Shown piece by piece: positions 41,729-50,882 of a DNA stretch of 64,000 nt; the first letter of the stretch is position 1; the number at the start of each line of letters is the position of its first letter. The position numbers and the translations under genes are program-made. The notes below the pieces were generated by a model. That model searched no databases. It worked only from the letters and a program-made list of their open reading frames with translations, and had not been told where the DNA came from. This DNA is from Rhodococcus sp. P1Y (GTDB lineage Bacteria; Actinomycetota; Actinomycetes; Mycobacteriales; Mycobacteriaceae). Where the stretch lies: contig NZ_CP032762.1 of the NCBI RefSeq assembly GCF_003641205.1, positions 3,596,001 through 3,660,000 on the forward strand. The letters run 5' to 3'.

Positions 41729-43255
41729 TCAGAACGGCCAGGTGTGCACCGGTCGGCCCTCGTCCATCAGGGTCACGTAGTCGGACAACATGCCTGCCAG
41801 GGCCGCCTCGCGGTCTTCTCCGGCTCGCTGCCGTGCGACGACGGCGTCGCGTTGCCACACCGACCCGGACCTCTTGCTCAAGCACCGTCCCTCGATGACA
41901 CCCAGGTATCGATCGCGGACGGCTGAATCCACGCCGTAGGCAGCCAGTCCCGCGTCCGCCATCGGCAGTAGTCGGCGAAGTACCAACTCCTGTGGGCTCA
42001 CCCAGCCCACCTCCGGCCAGTACAGGCGGGAATCGAAACCCCCGCGCGCCGCGGAATGGAGGTTCTCGACCGCTGCGTCGTAGGACATCTGGCTCCAGAG
42101 CGGTCGATCGGCGTCGGCTAGCGAGCGGACAGTTCCGTAGTAGAAGGCAGCGTCGGCCAGTGTGTCCACGATCGACGGGCCGGCGGGAAGTACGCGGTTC
42201 TCCAACCGAATGTGGTGTCCACCGCCGGAGCGGTCGTAGATCGGTCGGTTCCACCGGTAGACCGTTCCGTTGTGCATTCTCAGCTCCGACAGGTCCGGCG
42301 TTCCGCCCTCTGCGAGAACAGCTTTCGGATCCTCCTCGCTGCACACGGGAAGCAGTGCGGGAAAGTATCGCGAGTTTTCCTCGAACAGGTCGAAGATCGA
42401 GGTGATCCACCGCTCGCCGAACCAGACCCGCGGCCGGACTCCCTGGTTCTTGAGCTCCAGGGGACGTGTGTCGGTAGCTTGTTCGAAGAGCGGGATGCGT
42501 GTTTCGTGCCAGAGGGCGCGTCCCGCAAGGAACGGCGAATTCGCGGCGAGCGCCACTTGCACACCCGCCAGAGCCTGCGCTGCGTTCCAGTACGACGCGA
42601 ACTCGTCGGGAGCCACCTGCAGGTGCAGTTGCACGGAGGTGCACGCGGCCTCGGGAAGGATGGTGTCGGTGATCGTCGACAGTTCCTCTGCCGCATCGGC
42701 ACCGGGGAGGCGAACTCCGGTGATCTGCAATTCGATGTCTTCGCCGCGCGCGGCGAAGATCTGCTGATTCAACAGGTCGTATCGGGGGTTGGCCGACAGC
42801 CACCGGTGCTCGAAGTGCTTTTCCTCCAACGTCGGAAGCATGCCGATCATGACGAGGCGGCTCCCGGACGAACGTGCCCGTTCGTCGGCGGCATTCAGCG
42901 ACCGACGGAGGTCGTCCTCGAGGTCCCGAACATTGTTGCCGTGGAGGGGACGGGGAGCAACGTTGATCTCGATGTTGAATTGGCCGAGTTCGGTTTGATA
43001 GTCGGGATCAGCGATGGCGTCGAGCACGGCGGCGTTCGCCATCGACGGTGCCATGCTGTCGTCGACGAGGTTGAGCTCGACTTCCATGCCGATCTTCGGC
43101 TCACCGACGTCGAACGTCTCATCGGCAAGCATGATCGCGAGGGCGTCCAGACAGTCCTGCACTTTCTGCCTGAACCGATGTCGATCCTGCCGAGTGAACT
43201 TGCGTTGTTCGACGTCGTCGCCCATCTGTGACCACCGTTCTCGACTGCTGCTCAC
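41729..43255 (-). CDS. glutamate-cysteine ligase family protein (GCS2-like)
   Basis: A 508-residue protein of the carboxylate-amine ligase/GCS2 group. Early GMEVELNLVD carries the family Glu residues, FNIEINVAPRPL and SVQLHLQV follow, and HHIRLENRVLPAGP lies in the C-terminal half. It likely forms a gamma-glutamyl bond; gamma-glutamylcysteine for ergothioneine is one possibility, but no other egt genes are nearby. The start is uncertain: GTG 43255 or ATG 43225. Confidence 0.82.
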   Translation of the reverse strand: MSSSRERWSQMGDDVEQRKFTRQDRHRFRQKVQDCLDALAIMLADETFDVGEPKIGMEVELNLVDDSMAPSMANAAVLDAIADPDYQTELGQFNIEINVAPRPLHGNNVRDLEDDLRRSLNAADERARSSGSRLVMIGMLPTLEEKHFEHRWLSANPRYDLLNQQIFAARGEDIELQITGVRLPGADAAEELSTITDTILPEAACTSVQLHLQVAPDEFASYWNAAQALAGVQVALAANSPFLAGRALWHETRIPLFEQATDTRPLELKNQGVRPRVWFGERWITSIFDLFEENSRYFPALLPVCSEEDPKAVLAEGGTPDLSELRMHNGTVYRWNRPIYDRSGGGHHIRLENRVLPAGPSIVDTLADAAFYYGTVRSLADADRPLWSQMSYDAAVENLHSAARGGFDSRLYWPEVGWVSPQELVLRRLLPMADAGLAAYGVDSAVRDRYLGVIEGRCLSKRSGSVWQRDAVVARQRAGEDREAALAGMLSDYVTLMDEGRPVHTWPF

Positions 43256-43309
43256 CCCGGAGTGATCTTGTATATCCGTGAGTATTGCAGCACAAACGTC
43301 GCCGCACCC

Positions 43310-44785
43310 CTACCAAGGAGAAGGCGCGAAGTCCTTGAGGAACTGTCCGTGCAGATCGACACCCTGCTCGCCCTGCACGATGGGGTCGTAGACGCGCGCT
43401 GCTCCGTCCACGAGGTCGAGCGGCGCGTGAAAACCCTCGTCCGCAAGACGCATCTTGGTCGGGTGCGGTCGTTCGTCGGTGATCCATCCGGTGTCGACTG
43501 CAGTCATGAGGATGCCGCTGCCCAGCATTTCCTTCGCGCTGGTGCGAGTCAACATGTTCAACGCAGCCTTTGCCATGTTGGTGTGGGGATGTCCCGGCCC
43601 CTTGTAGGCCCTGCTGAACTGACCCTCCATCGCCGAGACATTGACGACGTACTTGCGCCGGGCAGCGGAGGCCTCCATCGCCGAACGCAAGCGTGAGACG
43701 AGGATGAAAGGCGCGACCGAGTTGCACAGTTGCACTTCGAGCAATTCGACGGGATCGACTTGCTCGACGGTGTGAATCCAACTGTTCGTGTCCGCAAGGT
43801 CGGGAACCAGTCCGCCTGCGTCGATTGCGATGCCCTTCTCGATTCGTTCCGCCGTGGCCGAACCTGCGATCAGCGCGAGCGAACTCACCGCTTCGGCCGA
43901 CAGGACATCTCCCGTCACCGCGCCTTCGTCGGTGCGGGGGAGTGCACTCGTGAGCGACGCCGGGTGTGCCTCGCTCGTTTTTCCGAACGTGATCACGTCC
44001 ACCTGATCACCGGACGGCAAAGCCTCAGCCTCGGCATCGACCAGCGCGGCGTAGGAACCGGCCGAACGCTTGACCGTCTGCGCAGCATTGTTGATCAGAA
44101 TGTCCAGTGGTCCTTCTGCAGCGACGGAATCGGCGAGGGCCACCACCTGGGCAGGGTCACGCAGGTCGATTCCCACGACACGAAGTCGATGCAGCCACTC
44201 GTCGCTGTCGTCCATCGCGGAGAAGCGACGAATCGCATCGTTCGGAAATCGTGTCGTGATCGTCGTATGAGCACCGTCTCGCAGCAACCTGAGCGCGATG
44301 TACATGCCGATCTTCGCTCGACCACCGGTGAGCAGTGCACGACGCCCCGACAGGTCGGTGCGAGCATCTCGCTTGCTCCGATTGAGTTGGGCGCAGTCCG
44401 GGCACAGCTGGTGGTAGAACGCATCGACGAGCGTGTACCGCTGCTTGCAGATGTAACAGGGCCTGGCTCGAATCAAGGTTCCTGCGTACTCACCCGCTGC
44501 ACGAGTCATCAGTGCGAGGCCTGCGGTCTCGTCGTCGATACGGTCGGGAGATCCCGTAGCGGTGGACTCGACGACGGCGCGGTCCGCCTCGGATTTCAAA
44601 TTGCGTGCCGCGATGCGTCGCGACCGCTTGAGATCCTTGAACAACTGTCCGGATGCTCGCTGCACGACAATCGAATCAGGATGATTCTTGTCGAGCGATC
44701 CGGCGATTCTCAACACCCGAAGGGCCGTCTCCAGGTCTGCCGAATCGATGCCCTCCGCGGTCACGTCGTACTCGGGGTCGGTCAT
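43310..44785 (-). CDS. SDR-family protein with N-terminal four-cysteine (zinc-ribbon-like) domain
   Basis: About 491 residues from ATG 44785 (AAAGGA 8 nt upstream; GTG 44812 is less likely). Residues about 1-100 are helical and unrecognised. Two CxxC pairs follow, in CYICKQRYTLVDAFYHQLCPDC. The C-terminal two thirds is an SDR fold with LLTGGRAKIGMYIAL, DILINNAAQT and a late VNVSAMEG; the usual YxxxK seems replaced by HTNMAKAALN, lacking the Tyr. The metal site and altered catalytic site suggest an unusual or non-catalytic function. Confidence 0.82.
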   Translation of the reverse strand: MTDPEYDVTAEGIDSADLETALRVLRIAGSLDKNHPDSIVVQRASGQLFKDLKRSRRIAARNLKSEADRAVVESTATGSPDRIDDETAGLALMTRAAGEYAGTLIRARPCYICKQRYTLVDAFYHQLCPDCAQLNRSKRDARTDLSGRRALLTGGRAKIGMYIALRLLRDGAHTTITTRFPNDAIRRFSAMDDSDEWLHRLRVVGIDLRDPAQVVALADSVAAEGPLDILINNAAQTVKRSAGSYAALVDAEAEALPSGDQVDVITFGKTSEAHPASLTSALPRTDEGAVTGDVLSAEAVSSLALIAGSATAERIEKGIAIDAGGLVPDLADTNSWIHTVEQVDPVELLEVQLCNSVAPFILVSRLRSAMEASAARRKYVVNVSAMEGQFSRAYKGPGHPHTNMAKAALNMLTRTSAKEMLGSGILMTAVDTGWITDERPHPTKMRLADEGFHAPLDLVDGAARVYDPIVQGEQGVDLHGQFLKDFAPSPW

Positions 44786-44828
44786 CGGTCTCGTCCTTTC
44801 GGCCTGGCTCACTCAATCGCTGCCACAA

Positions 44829-44870
44829 CGACATAGACCCCGATTCCAAAGGGAATCGGGGTCTATGTCG
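44829..44870. terminator. 19-bp perfect hairpin downstream of tRNA-Leu
   Basis: Arms 44829-44847 and 44852-44870 are perfectly complementary with a 4-nt loop (AAAG). It lies between tRNA-Leu and the SDR gene, both on the minus strand, and would terminate or process the tRNA transcript. There is no T-run on the minus strand beyond it. Confidence 0.75.
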
Positions 44871-44928
44871 TCTGTCTCAACTCAGAAACGGTGGATCTTG
44901 GGTAGGTACTTTTCCTACTGCCGATCTC

Positions 44929-45017
44929 TGGTGTCCGAGGGGGGACTTGAACCCCCACGTCCGTTAATAGGACACTAGCACCTCAAGCTAGCGCGTCTGC
45001 CATTCCGCCACTCGGAC
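44929..45017 (-). tRNA. tRNA-Leu (anticodon GAG)
   Basis: The minus strand folds as a class II tRNA. Acceptor GTCCGAG pairs with CTCGGAC, then discriminator A and encoded CCA. The anticodon loop is TTGAGGT between CTAGC/GCTAG arms, giving anticodon GAG. A long variable arm (GTCC..GGAC) and a T arm with GGTTCAAGTCC are present. The body is 44932-45017, plus CCA. Confidence 0.95.
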
Positions 45018-45169
45018 CAGTTGCGACGCACCTGGCGCCGCACAGTGTTCTTCTGTTGTTCGCACACCTGCTCGCTGCGTGCTGGACAAAGATATACGAC
45101 GTGCACCGGATCGCCCAAATCCGCACGTCAGTTCGGCCGACAGGCCGGAACGAATGGTAGGAAAGTGGT

Positions 45170-46531
45170 GTGTCCTCAGTGAAAAGCTCCACGAACGACC
45201 CTGCCCGCACGACCGCTCTGGCCGAGGTCGTCGACCTCGTCAGCGCGTTGATCCGATTCGACACCTCGAACACCGGTGAGCTCGAGACCACCAAGGGCGA
45301 GAAGGAATGCGCCGAATGGGTCGCGAGCAAACTCCAGGAGGTTGGATACGAGACCGTCTACGTCGAATCGGGTGCTCCCGGACGAGGAAACGTCTTCGCC
45401 ACCCTCCCCGGAGCGGACCCGCAGCGCGGCACGCTGTTGATTCACGGACACCTCGACGTCGTCCCGGCCGAGCCCGCCGATTGGAGCGTGCATCCCTTCT
45501 CCGGCGCCGTCGAGGACGGTTACGTGTGGGGCCGCGGGGCCATCGACATGAAGGACATGGTCGGGATGGCACTCGCGCTGGCACGTCAGTTCAAGTCGAA
45601 CGGGACCGTGCCGCCGCGAAACATCATGTTCGCCTTTCTCGCCGACGAGGAAGCCGGCGGGAAGTACGGATCGCAGTGGCTCGTCGAACACCGTCCCGAT
45701 CTGTTCGAGGGCGTCACCGAGGCAGTCGGTGAAGTCGGCGGGTTCTCGCTCACCGTCGCGCGGCCGGACGGTACGGAGAAGCGGCTCTACATGGTGGAGA
45801 CAGCCGAGAAGGGTCTCGGCTGGATGAGGCTCACCGCAAAGGCCCGTGCGGGGCACGGATCGTTCCTGCACGACGAGAACGCGGTGACGTATCTGGCCGA
45901 AGCGGTTGCGCGGCTGGGAAACCACACGTTCCCGTTGGTGATCTCGGATTCGGTCGCGGAATTCCTCTCGGCGGTGGCTGAGGAGACCGGACTCGACTTC
46001 GACCCGAAGTCGCCGGACTTGGAGGGGACACTGGCCAAGCTCGGGAGCATCGCCAGGATCGTCGGAGCGACCCTGCGTGACACAGCCAATCCCACGATGC
46101 TCAAGGCAGGCTACAAGGCGAACGTGATCCCGCAGACCGCAGAGGCGGTCATCGACTGCCGCGTCGTTCCGGGCCGTCAGGCCGAATTCGAACGTGAGGT
46201 CGACGAACTCATCGGTCCCAACGTCCAACGCGAGTGGATCACGAAGCTCGATTCCTACGAGACCACCTTCGACGGGGATCTCGTGGACGCCATGAACGAC
46301 GCCGTCCTTGCGCACGACGAGAACGGCAGGACCGTGCCCTACATGCTGTCCGGTGGTACCGACGCGAAAGCTTTCGCGAAACTGGGTATCCGTTGCTTCG
46401 GCTTCGCACCGCTCAAGCTCCCACCCGAGCTCGACTTCGCCGCGCTCTTCCACGGCGTCGACGAGCGCGTACCGGTCAGTTCGCTCGAGTTCGGTACACA
46501 GGTGTTGGAACACTTCTTGCTTCACAGCTGA
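45170..46531 (+). CDS. M20/M25/M40 family metallopeptidase (Rv2141c-like)
   Basis: A 453-residue dinuclear zinc hydrolase. [10 protein letters not shown] and [10 protein letters not shown] carry metal ligands, [10 protein letters not shown] has the catalytic Glu and neighbouring ligand, and SGGTDAKAF lies late. The M20 dimerisation domain occupies the middle. It is annotated in relatives as DapE-like or a general peptidase; substrate unclear. The GTG start is chosen. It is followed at 17 bp by the PEBP gene, as in M. tuberculosis. Confidence 0.92.
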   Translation: MSSVKSSTNDPARTTALAEVVDLVSALIRFDTSNTGELETTKGEKECAEWVASKLQEVGYETVYVESGAPGRGNVFATLPGADPQRGTLLIHGHLDVVPAEPADWSVHPFSGAVEDGYVWGRGAIDMKDMVGMALALARQFKSNGTVPPRNIMFAFLADEEAGGKYGSQWLVEHRPDLFEGVTEAVGEVGGFSLTVARPDGTEKRLYMVETAEKGLGWMRLTAKARAGHGSFLHDENAVTYLAEAVARLGNHTFPLVISDSVAEFLSAVAEETGLDFDPKSPDLEGTLAKLGSIARIVGATLRDTANPTMLKAGYKANVIPQTAEAVIDCRVVPGRQAEFEREVDELIGPNVQREWITKLDSYETTFDGDLVDAMNDAVLAHDENGRTVPYMLSGGTDAKAFAKLGIRCFGFAPLKLPPELDFAALFHGVDERVPVSSLEFGTQVLEHFLLHS

Positions 46532-46548
46532 CTAGAAAGGGCTTCTTG

Positions 46549-47076
46549 GTGACTTACGACCCGTACACCGCACTTCCCGAACTTCCGACCTTCACGCTGT
46601 CCTCCGAGGATCTGACGGAGGGTGCCACGCTCGGAAATCAACAGGTCAGCGGAATCATGGGCGCAGGTGGGCACGACAACTCGCCGCAACTCTCGTGGTC
46701 GGGATTCCCGGAGGGCACGAAAAGCTTCGCTGTCACGATGTACGACCCCGACGCTCCTACGGCATCCGGTTTCTGGCACTGGGCGGTGGCGAACATCCCC
46801 GTCTCGACCACGTCGCTGGTGTCCGGAGCAGGCGACGACGGCGGCACCGGCATCCCGAGCACCGCGGTGACGTTGAAAAACGACGCCGGGCTGTTTCGCT
46901 ACATCGGAGCCGCCCCGCCCGCAGGACACGGACCACATCGATACATCGTCGCGGTGCACGCGGTGGACACCGAACGCCTCGAGGTGGACGAGACGGCGAC
47001 ACCGGCCTATCTCGGGTTCAACCTCTTCACGCACGCGATCGGTCGCGCGCTCCTCACCGGCGTGTACGAAGCCTGA
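46549..47076 (+). CDS. YbhB/YbcL PEBP-family protein (Rv2140c-like)
   Basis: A 175-residue phosphatidylethanolamine-binding protein-like fold with the family elements [21 protein letters not shown] and [18 protein letters not shown]. The ligand is unknown. GTG 46549 follows GAAAGGG; an in-frame upstream extension overlapping the peptidase gene is rejected. It is convergent with pyrD across a hairpin. Confidence 0.92.
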   Translation: MTYDPYTALPELPTFTLSSEDLTEGATLGNQQVSGIMGAGGHDNSPQLSWSGFPEGTKSFAVTMYDPDAPTASGFWHWAVANIPVSTTSLVSGAGDDGGTGIPSTAVTLKNDAGLFRYIGAAPPAGHGPHRYIVAVHAVDTERLEVDETATPAYLGFNLFTHAIGRALLTGVYEA

Positions 47077-47083
47077 TACCGAC

Positions 47084-47118
47084 GTCGGCGCCGACCCCAC
47101 GCAGGGATCGGCGCCGGC
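47084..47118. terminator. hairpin between convergent PEBP gene and pyrD
   Basis: Arms 47084-47097 and 47105-47118 pair over 14 positions with one mismatch and one G-U pair around a 7-nt loop. Likely a bidirectional terminator. Confidence 0.65.
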
Positions 47119-47130
47119 CCGTGCGGCCCT

Positions 47131-48198
47131 TCATCGGTTCTCCGAGCCCACGGCGTCCGACAGTGATTCGAAGCCTGCTGCTCGGGCACGCTGCGCGATG
47201 CCCCTGTTGATCGAACGCATCCAGAACGGGCCACCGTAGATGAACCCGGTGTAGCCCTGCACCAGCGACGCGCCGGCCGTGATTCGTTCCCAGGCTTGAT
47301 CGGCAGTCTCGATTCCGCCCACCGATACCAAGGCGACGCGGGTCCCCACCCGCGCGTACAACCGTCGCAGAACCTCGAGTGAGCGGTCTGCCAGCGGGGC
47401 ACCGGACAGACCACCCGCTCCGGCGCTCTCCACGACGGCGCCGGCTGTGGCCAGGCCGGACCGCGAGATCGTGGTGTTGGTCGCGACGATGCCGTCGAGA
47501 CCCAACTCGACGGCCAGATCGGCTACCGCGTCGACATCTTCATCGAGAAGATCCGGTGCGATCTTGACCAACACTGGGACTGTCACCACGCTCTGGACCG
47601 CGACCAGGATCGGTCGGAGGGACTCGACCGCCTGTAGATCCCGCAGTCCAGGGGTGTTGGGAGAGCTGACGTTCACTACCAGGAAGTCCGCGAGTGGACC
47701 GAGCAGAGTGGCACTCGCGGTGTAGTCGGCCGCGGCATCCTCCACCGGAGTGACCTTCGTTTTGCCGATGTTCGCACCGATGGGTATTCCGGGCCGACGA
47801 CCGCGGAGCGCGTTGGCGGCACTGCCGGCACCGTGATTGTTGAAGCCCATCCGGTTGACCAGGGCGCGGTCCTGGGGGAGTCGGAAGAGTCGAGGCTGCG
47901 GATTCCCGGGCTGAGCCTGAGCGGTTACCGTGCCGATCTCGGCGAAGCCGAATCCGAGCGGACCCCACGTGTCGACACCGTCGGCGTTCTTGTCGAAACC
48001 CGCAGCGAGGCCGAGGGGAGCTGGAAACTCGACTCCGAACACCCGACTCCGCAACACCGGATCGTCGACAACGAGAAGACGTTGTGCAAGACCTCGAAAA
48101 GGAGGAAAGGCCGTCACTGCTCGCATTGCGAAGAACGCAAGGTGGTGAATGCGTTCAGGCCGAACGAGGAACATCAGGCGAAGCAGTGCGTGGTACAC
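47131..48198 (-). CDS. pyrD: quinone-dependent dihydroorotate dehydrogenase (class 2)
   Basis: Membrane-associated FMN enzyme of pyrimidine synthesis passing electrons to quinone. The 355 residues have an N-terminal amphipathic helical extension (about 1-40) of class 2 enzymes, then [20 protein letters not shown] and [11 protein letters not shown] with the catalytic Ser. VKIAPDL and [30 protein letters not shown] complete the barrel. Rv2139 position. Confidence 0.96.
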   Translation of the reverse strand: MYHALLRLMFLVRPERIHHLAFFAMRAVTAFPPFRGLAQRLLVVDDPVLRSRVFGVEFPAPLGLAAGFDKNADGVDTWGPLGFGFAEIGTVTAQAQPGNPQPRLFRLPQDRALVNRMGFNNHGAGSAANALRGRRPGIPIGANIGKTKVTPVEDAAADYTASATLLGPLADFLVVNVSSPNTPGLRDLQAVESLRPILVAVQSVVTVPVLVKIAPDLLDEDVDAVADLAVELGLDGIVATNTTISRSGLATAGAVVESAGAGGLSGAPLADRSLEVLRRLYARVGTRVALVSVGGIETADQAWERITAGASLVQGYTGFIYGGPFWMRSINRGIAQRARAAGFESLSDAVGSENR

Positions 48199-48213
48199 GG
48201 TCTCTCTTTCGAA

Positions 48214-48462
48214 CTAGATACCTGGCTCGGGAATATGGTGCGCGGACTTCTTGCGTTTGAGCAGTACCTTTCTGCTCCCGTCCGTGTAGAGCCGGACGCG
48301 GGACAATTCCCAACCGCCGAATTCGGCCTGAATGGCCAGGCGCATGGAGGCGGTCACTCTGGTTACGTCCGGTGGCAACCGGAGCGGTACGTACTCCCAG
48401 TCATCGGAAGTGGACTCCCACTCCGACGGCATCCGACTCCGTGCGCTGTTGTTCTTCGACAC
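48214..48462 (-). CDS. DUF5703 family small protein
   Basis: An 82-residue protein with SDDWEYVPLRLPPDVTRVTASMRLAIQAEFGGWELSRVRLYTDGSRKVLLKRK typical in parts of DUF5703. Probably a small beta-rich cytoplasmic protein; function unknown. It lies 15 bp upstream of pyrD on the same strand, so both are likely co-transcribed. Confidence 0.85.
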   Translation of the reverse strand: MSKNNSARSRMPSEWESTSDDWEYVPLRLPPDVTRVTASMRLAIQAEFGGWELSRVRLYTDGSRKVLLKRKKSAHHIPEPGI

Positions 48463-48507
48463 AGGGGCCTTTCTCGCGTGGTGATGTTCACCGCCTCGGC
48501 GCCGACT

Positions 48508-49530
48508 TCAGGGCCGTGCCGGTATCCGCTGCAGACCATCGCCGGCGGCCGATCCGACGTAGACATCGCCCGTGCCGGGGTCGACGGCGATCGAATCCGG
48601 TTGCTTCACCGAGGTGAACCTCGCGGCTTCGACAGGAATTCCTGTGTCGAGCGTGTACCCGACCACCCCGTTGTCTCCCGGAGTGCTTACCCACACGATG
48701 TCGGACTTGTCATCGTAGGTGACTGCCCACGGCTGTGCACCGACCGGAAATCGTTGCCGTAGAAGTAGGTCGTCGGACGAGTAGACGAGCAGCTCGCCGC
48801 CGGCAGCGTCGGTGACGAGAATTCGACCGTATTCGTCGGTGTCCAGCCGTGCGGCCCCCGTACCCGCTCGCAGTGCCACCCCGAGAGATCCCCCGTCGGC
48901 GTCGATCTTGGTCAGCGACGTCTGGTGGCGATCCAATGCTGCGAGCCCGTGTTCGGTTTCGGCCAAAGCGTCCACGGAGGACAGCCCATCGATTCTTTGT
49001 GACTCGTTCGCGTCTGCGTCGAGGATGTGAATGGTGCCACTGCTGTCTCCCACGGCAATTCGACCACCGTCCAGCGGGGCAGCACTGAGCAGTGTCCCGT
49101 CGACCGGAAGGGTCCTGACCTCCGAGCTGCGAACATCGAGGAGTGCGAGCTGTCCATCCATGGGCAGCAGGAGTGTTCCGTCGCCTGCGCTGACGATGTC
49201 GGCGGCCGCGGCGGGAAGCGGCACACTGCGCGGCGCAGTCTCGAAAGCGTCCGTATCGAAGACGAGCGCAGAGGTCGAGGCGTCGTCGAGTGCCACGACC
49301 GAGCGCGTCGAGGCTTCGAATGTGATGGAATGCAAGCCGGAGGGGGACGGCGCAACCGAACCGCTCGGGGGAGTGGAGGTTTCGGGAGACGAGACCGAAG
49401 ACAGCGGCTCGACGTTGACCGAGTTGGCGTCCTCGGGAGAGCTGTTGTCGGAGCATCCCGACACGAGCAGACATGCCGATGCAGAGGCGACCGCGACGAC
49501 TGTTCGCCACGGGGTACGTCGGTCGTTCAT
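48508..49530 (-). CDS. secreted lipoprotein with beta-propeller-like repeats (LppL-like)
   Basis: A 340-residue protein from ATG 49530. The signal peptide has a lipobox LLVSGCSD, so it should be lipid-anchored at the cell surface. After a Ser/Pro-rich linker, the chain shows repeated blade-like segments (GRIAVGDSSGTIHILDAD, then IAVDPGTGDVYVGSAAGDG) typical of WD/NHL-type propellers. Position matches lppL (Rv2138) next to pyrD. Ligand unknown. Confidence 0.88.
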   Translation of the reverse strand: MNDRRTPWRTVVAVASASACLLVSGCSDNSSPEDANSVNVEPLSSVSSPETSTPPSGSVAPSPSGLHSITFEASTRSVVALDDASTSALVFDTDAFETAPRSVPLPAAAADIVSAGDGTLLLPMDGQLALLDVRSSEVRTLPVDGTLLSAAPLDGGRIAVGDSSGTIHILDADANESQRIDGLSSVDALAETEHGLAALDRHQTSLTKIDADGGSLGVALRAGTGAARLDTDEYGRILVTDAAGGELLVYSSDDLLLRQRFPVGAQPWAVTYDDKSDIVWVSTPGDNGVVGYTLDTGIPVEAARFTSVKQPDSIAVDPGTGDVYVGSAAGDGLQRIPARP

Positions 49531-49686
49531 GGATCCGCCAGTTCTGTGTTTCGAGTTTTCCGGTGCGACTTCGTTTGCGCCCAGCCTGCCTGATGGGTTC
49601 GGCGAGGAGCGCGCCGGACCTCCTGATCGGCTGACCGCCGCCGCGGCGGTACCGTGTTCGAGGGGAAACGACGAGGAGTTTTTCAG

Positions 49687-50061
49687 TTGATCACCGACGA
49701 CAGTGTCTTCCACGCAGGTGTAGAGCGCGGATTCGCCATCGAGCAGGTCACCACCGGAGCGCAGGCCAGCGGGTTCGGGACGACCGAGGACAACCGGCCT
49801 TTCGCGTTCCGCGTTCACAAATCCACGCTGTATCTGGAAATCTATCGGAGAAACCTTCCGACTCCCGTGCCGGACAAGTCCGATGTAACAGCGGTATCCG
49901 AACAATCGGTGACGGAAATCGATCTGACCGACGAACGAAGCATCGTAGCGGCGGTCCGCGACGCGGTCACTCATGCCGGCGATCTCAGCACGGGCACGAG
50001 AGACTCGTCGGCGGTTCGGTCGTTCTTGGGTCGAGTCGGGTCGGTCATCGAGAGCATCTAG
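49687..50061 (+). CDS. small hypothetical protein
   Basis: A 124-residue protein of unknown family. I prefer TTG 49687, with AGGAG 8 nt upstream; an in-frame GTG at 49654 would add 11 residues. It is mixed beta/alpha without signal or membrane segment. It is divergent from the lppL-like gene and its stop overlaps the hmuV stop by 4 bp on the opposite strand. It may belong with the inserted haem-uptake block. Confidence 0.65.
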   Translation: MITDDSVFHAGVERGFAIEQVTTGAQASGFGTTEDNRPFAFRVHKSTLYLEIYRRNLPTPVPDKSDVTAVSEQSVTEIDLTDERSIVAAVRDAVTHAGDLSTGTRDSSAVRSFLGRVGSVIESI

Positions 50062-50882
50062 TCCCCGCGACACGGCAGCACCACTTGCGCTCCGGTCCGT
50101 GGGTGGTCGAACACTTCCACGGGATGGTTGTACACCCTGGTCAGTACGTCGGCGTTCAATACCAGGCGCGGCGGGCCGACCGACACGATCTGTCCCTGCG
50201 ACATTATCGCGACTCGGTCTGCATACGCGGCGGCGAGAGCCAGGTCGTGAAGCACGACGACGACCGCGTCCGCACGCATGGCTCGTCCGGCGGCCACCGC
50301 CATCACCGACTCCTGGTGACCGATGTCGAGCGCTGCAGTCGGTTCGTCCAGGAGCACTGTCGACGCCCGCTGAGCGAGTACGCGCGCGAGCGAGACCCGT
50401 GCGCGTTCGCCACCGGACAAGCTGGCGAACGGACGATGTCCGAACCCGGTCACATCGCACTCGGACATCGCGGACGAGACTGCGACCTCGTCTTCGTCGG
50501 CCTGCGGGGTGCCGTGCCACGGGGAGCGGCCCATCCGGACGACCTGCTCGGCGGTGAACGCGAACCCGACGGTGTGCTCCTGCGGCAACACGGCGCGCCT
50601 GCGCGCAATCTTGCTGCGCGACCAGTCCTCGAGCGGTCTGCCGTGCAGCTCGACGGTCCCGGAACGAGCTGGGAGTTCGCCGGCGAGCGCAGCGAGCAGG
50701 GTCGACTTGCCTGCGCCGTTGGGGCCGACCAGAGCCAGGACCTCACCCGAGATCACGTCGAGGTCGATGCCACTGAGAATTGTTCGGCCCGAGCGGACCA
50801 CATCGACACCGCGGGCGCGCATCGTTGCCTGACCGCGATCGGGTCTCTCGACCGGATCGGGCCGCCGCGCGAAAAGACTCAC
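50058..50882 (-). CDS. hmuV: haem/iron ABC transporter ATP-binding protein (HmuV-like)
   Basis: A 274-residue ATPase. Walker A GPNGAGKST, signature LSGGERARVSLARVL, Walker B TVLLDEPTAALD and H-loop LHDLALAA are all present. The QEHTVGFAFTAEQVV segment and overall pattern fit haem importers of the FecE/HmuV group. The GTG at 50882 overlaps the permease stop. Substrate (haem versus siderophore) is inferred from the three-gene set. Confidence 0.9.
   Translation of the reverse strand: MSLFARRPDPVERPDRGQATMRARGVDVVRSGRTILSGIDLDVISGEVLALVGPNGAGKSTLLAALAGELPARSGTVELHGRPLEDWSRSKIARRRAVLPQEHTVGFAFTAEQVVRMGRSPWHGTPQADEDEVAVSSAMSECDVTGFGHRPFASLSGGERARVSLARVLAQRASTVLLDEPTAALDIGHQESVMAVAAGRAMRADAVVVVLHDLALAAAYADRVAIMSQGQIVSVGPPRLVLNADVLTRVYNHPVEVFDHPRTGAQVVLPCRGD

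Noticed and set aside
44929-45017. tRNA-Leu as an integration site of a mobile element
   Set aside because: No integrase, no duplicated tRNA 3' end and no mobile genes nearby.
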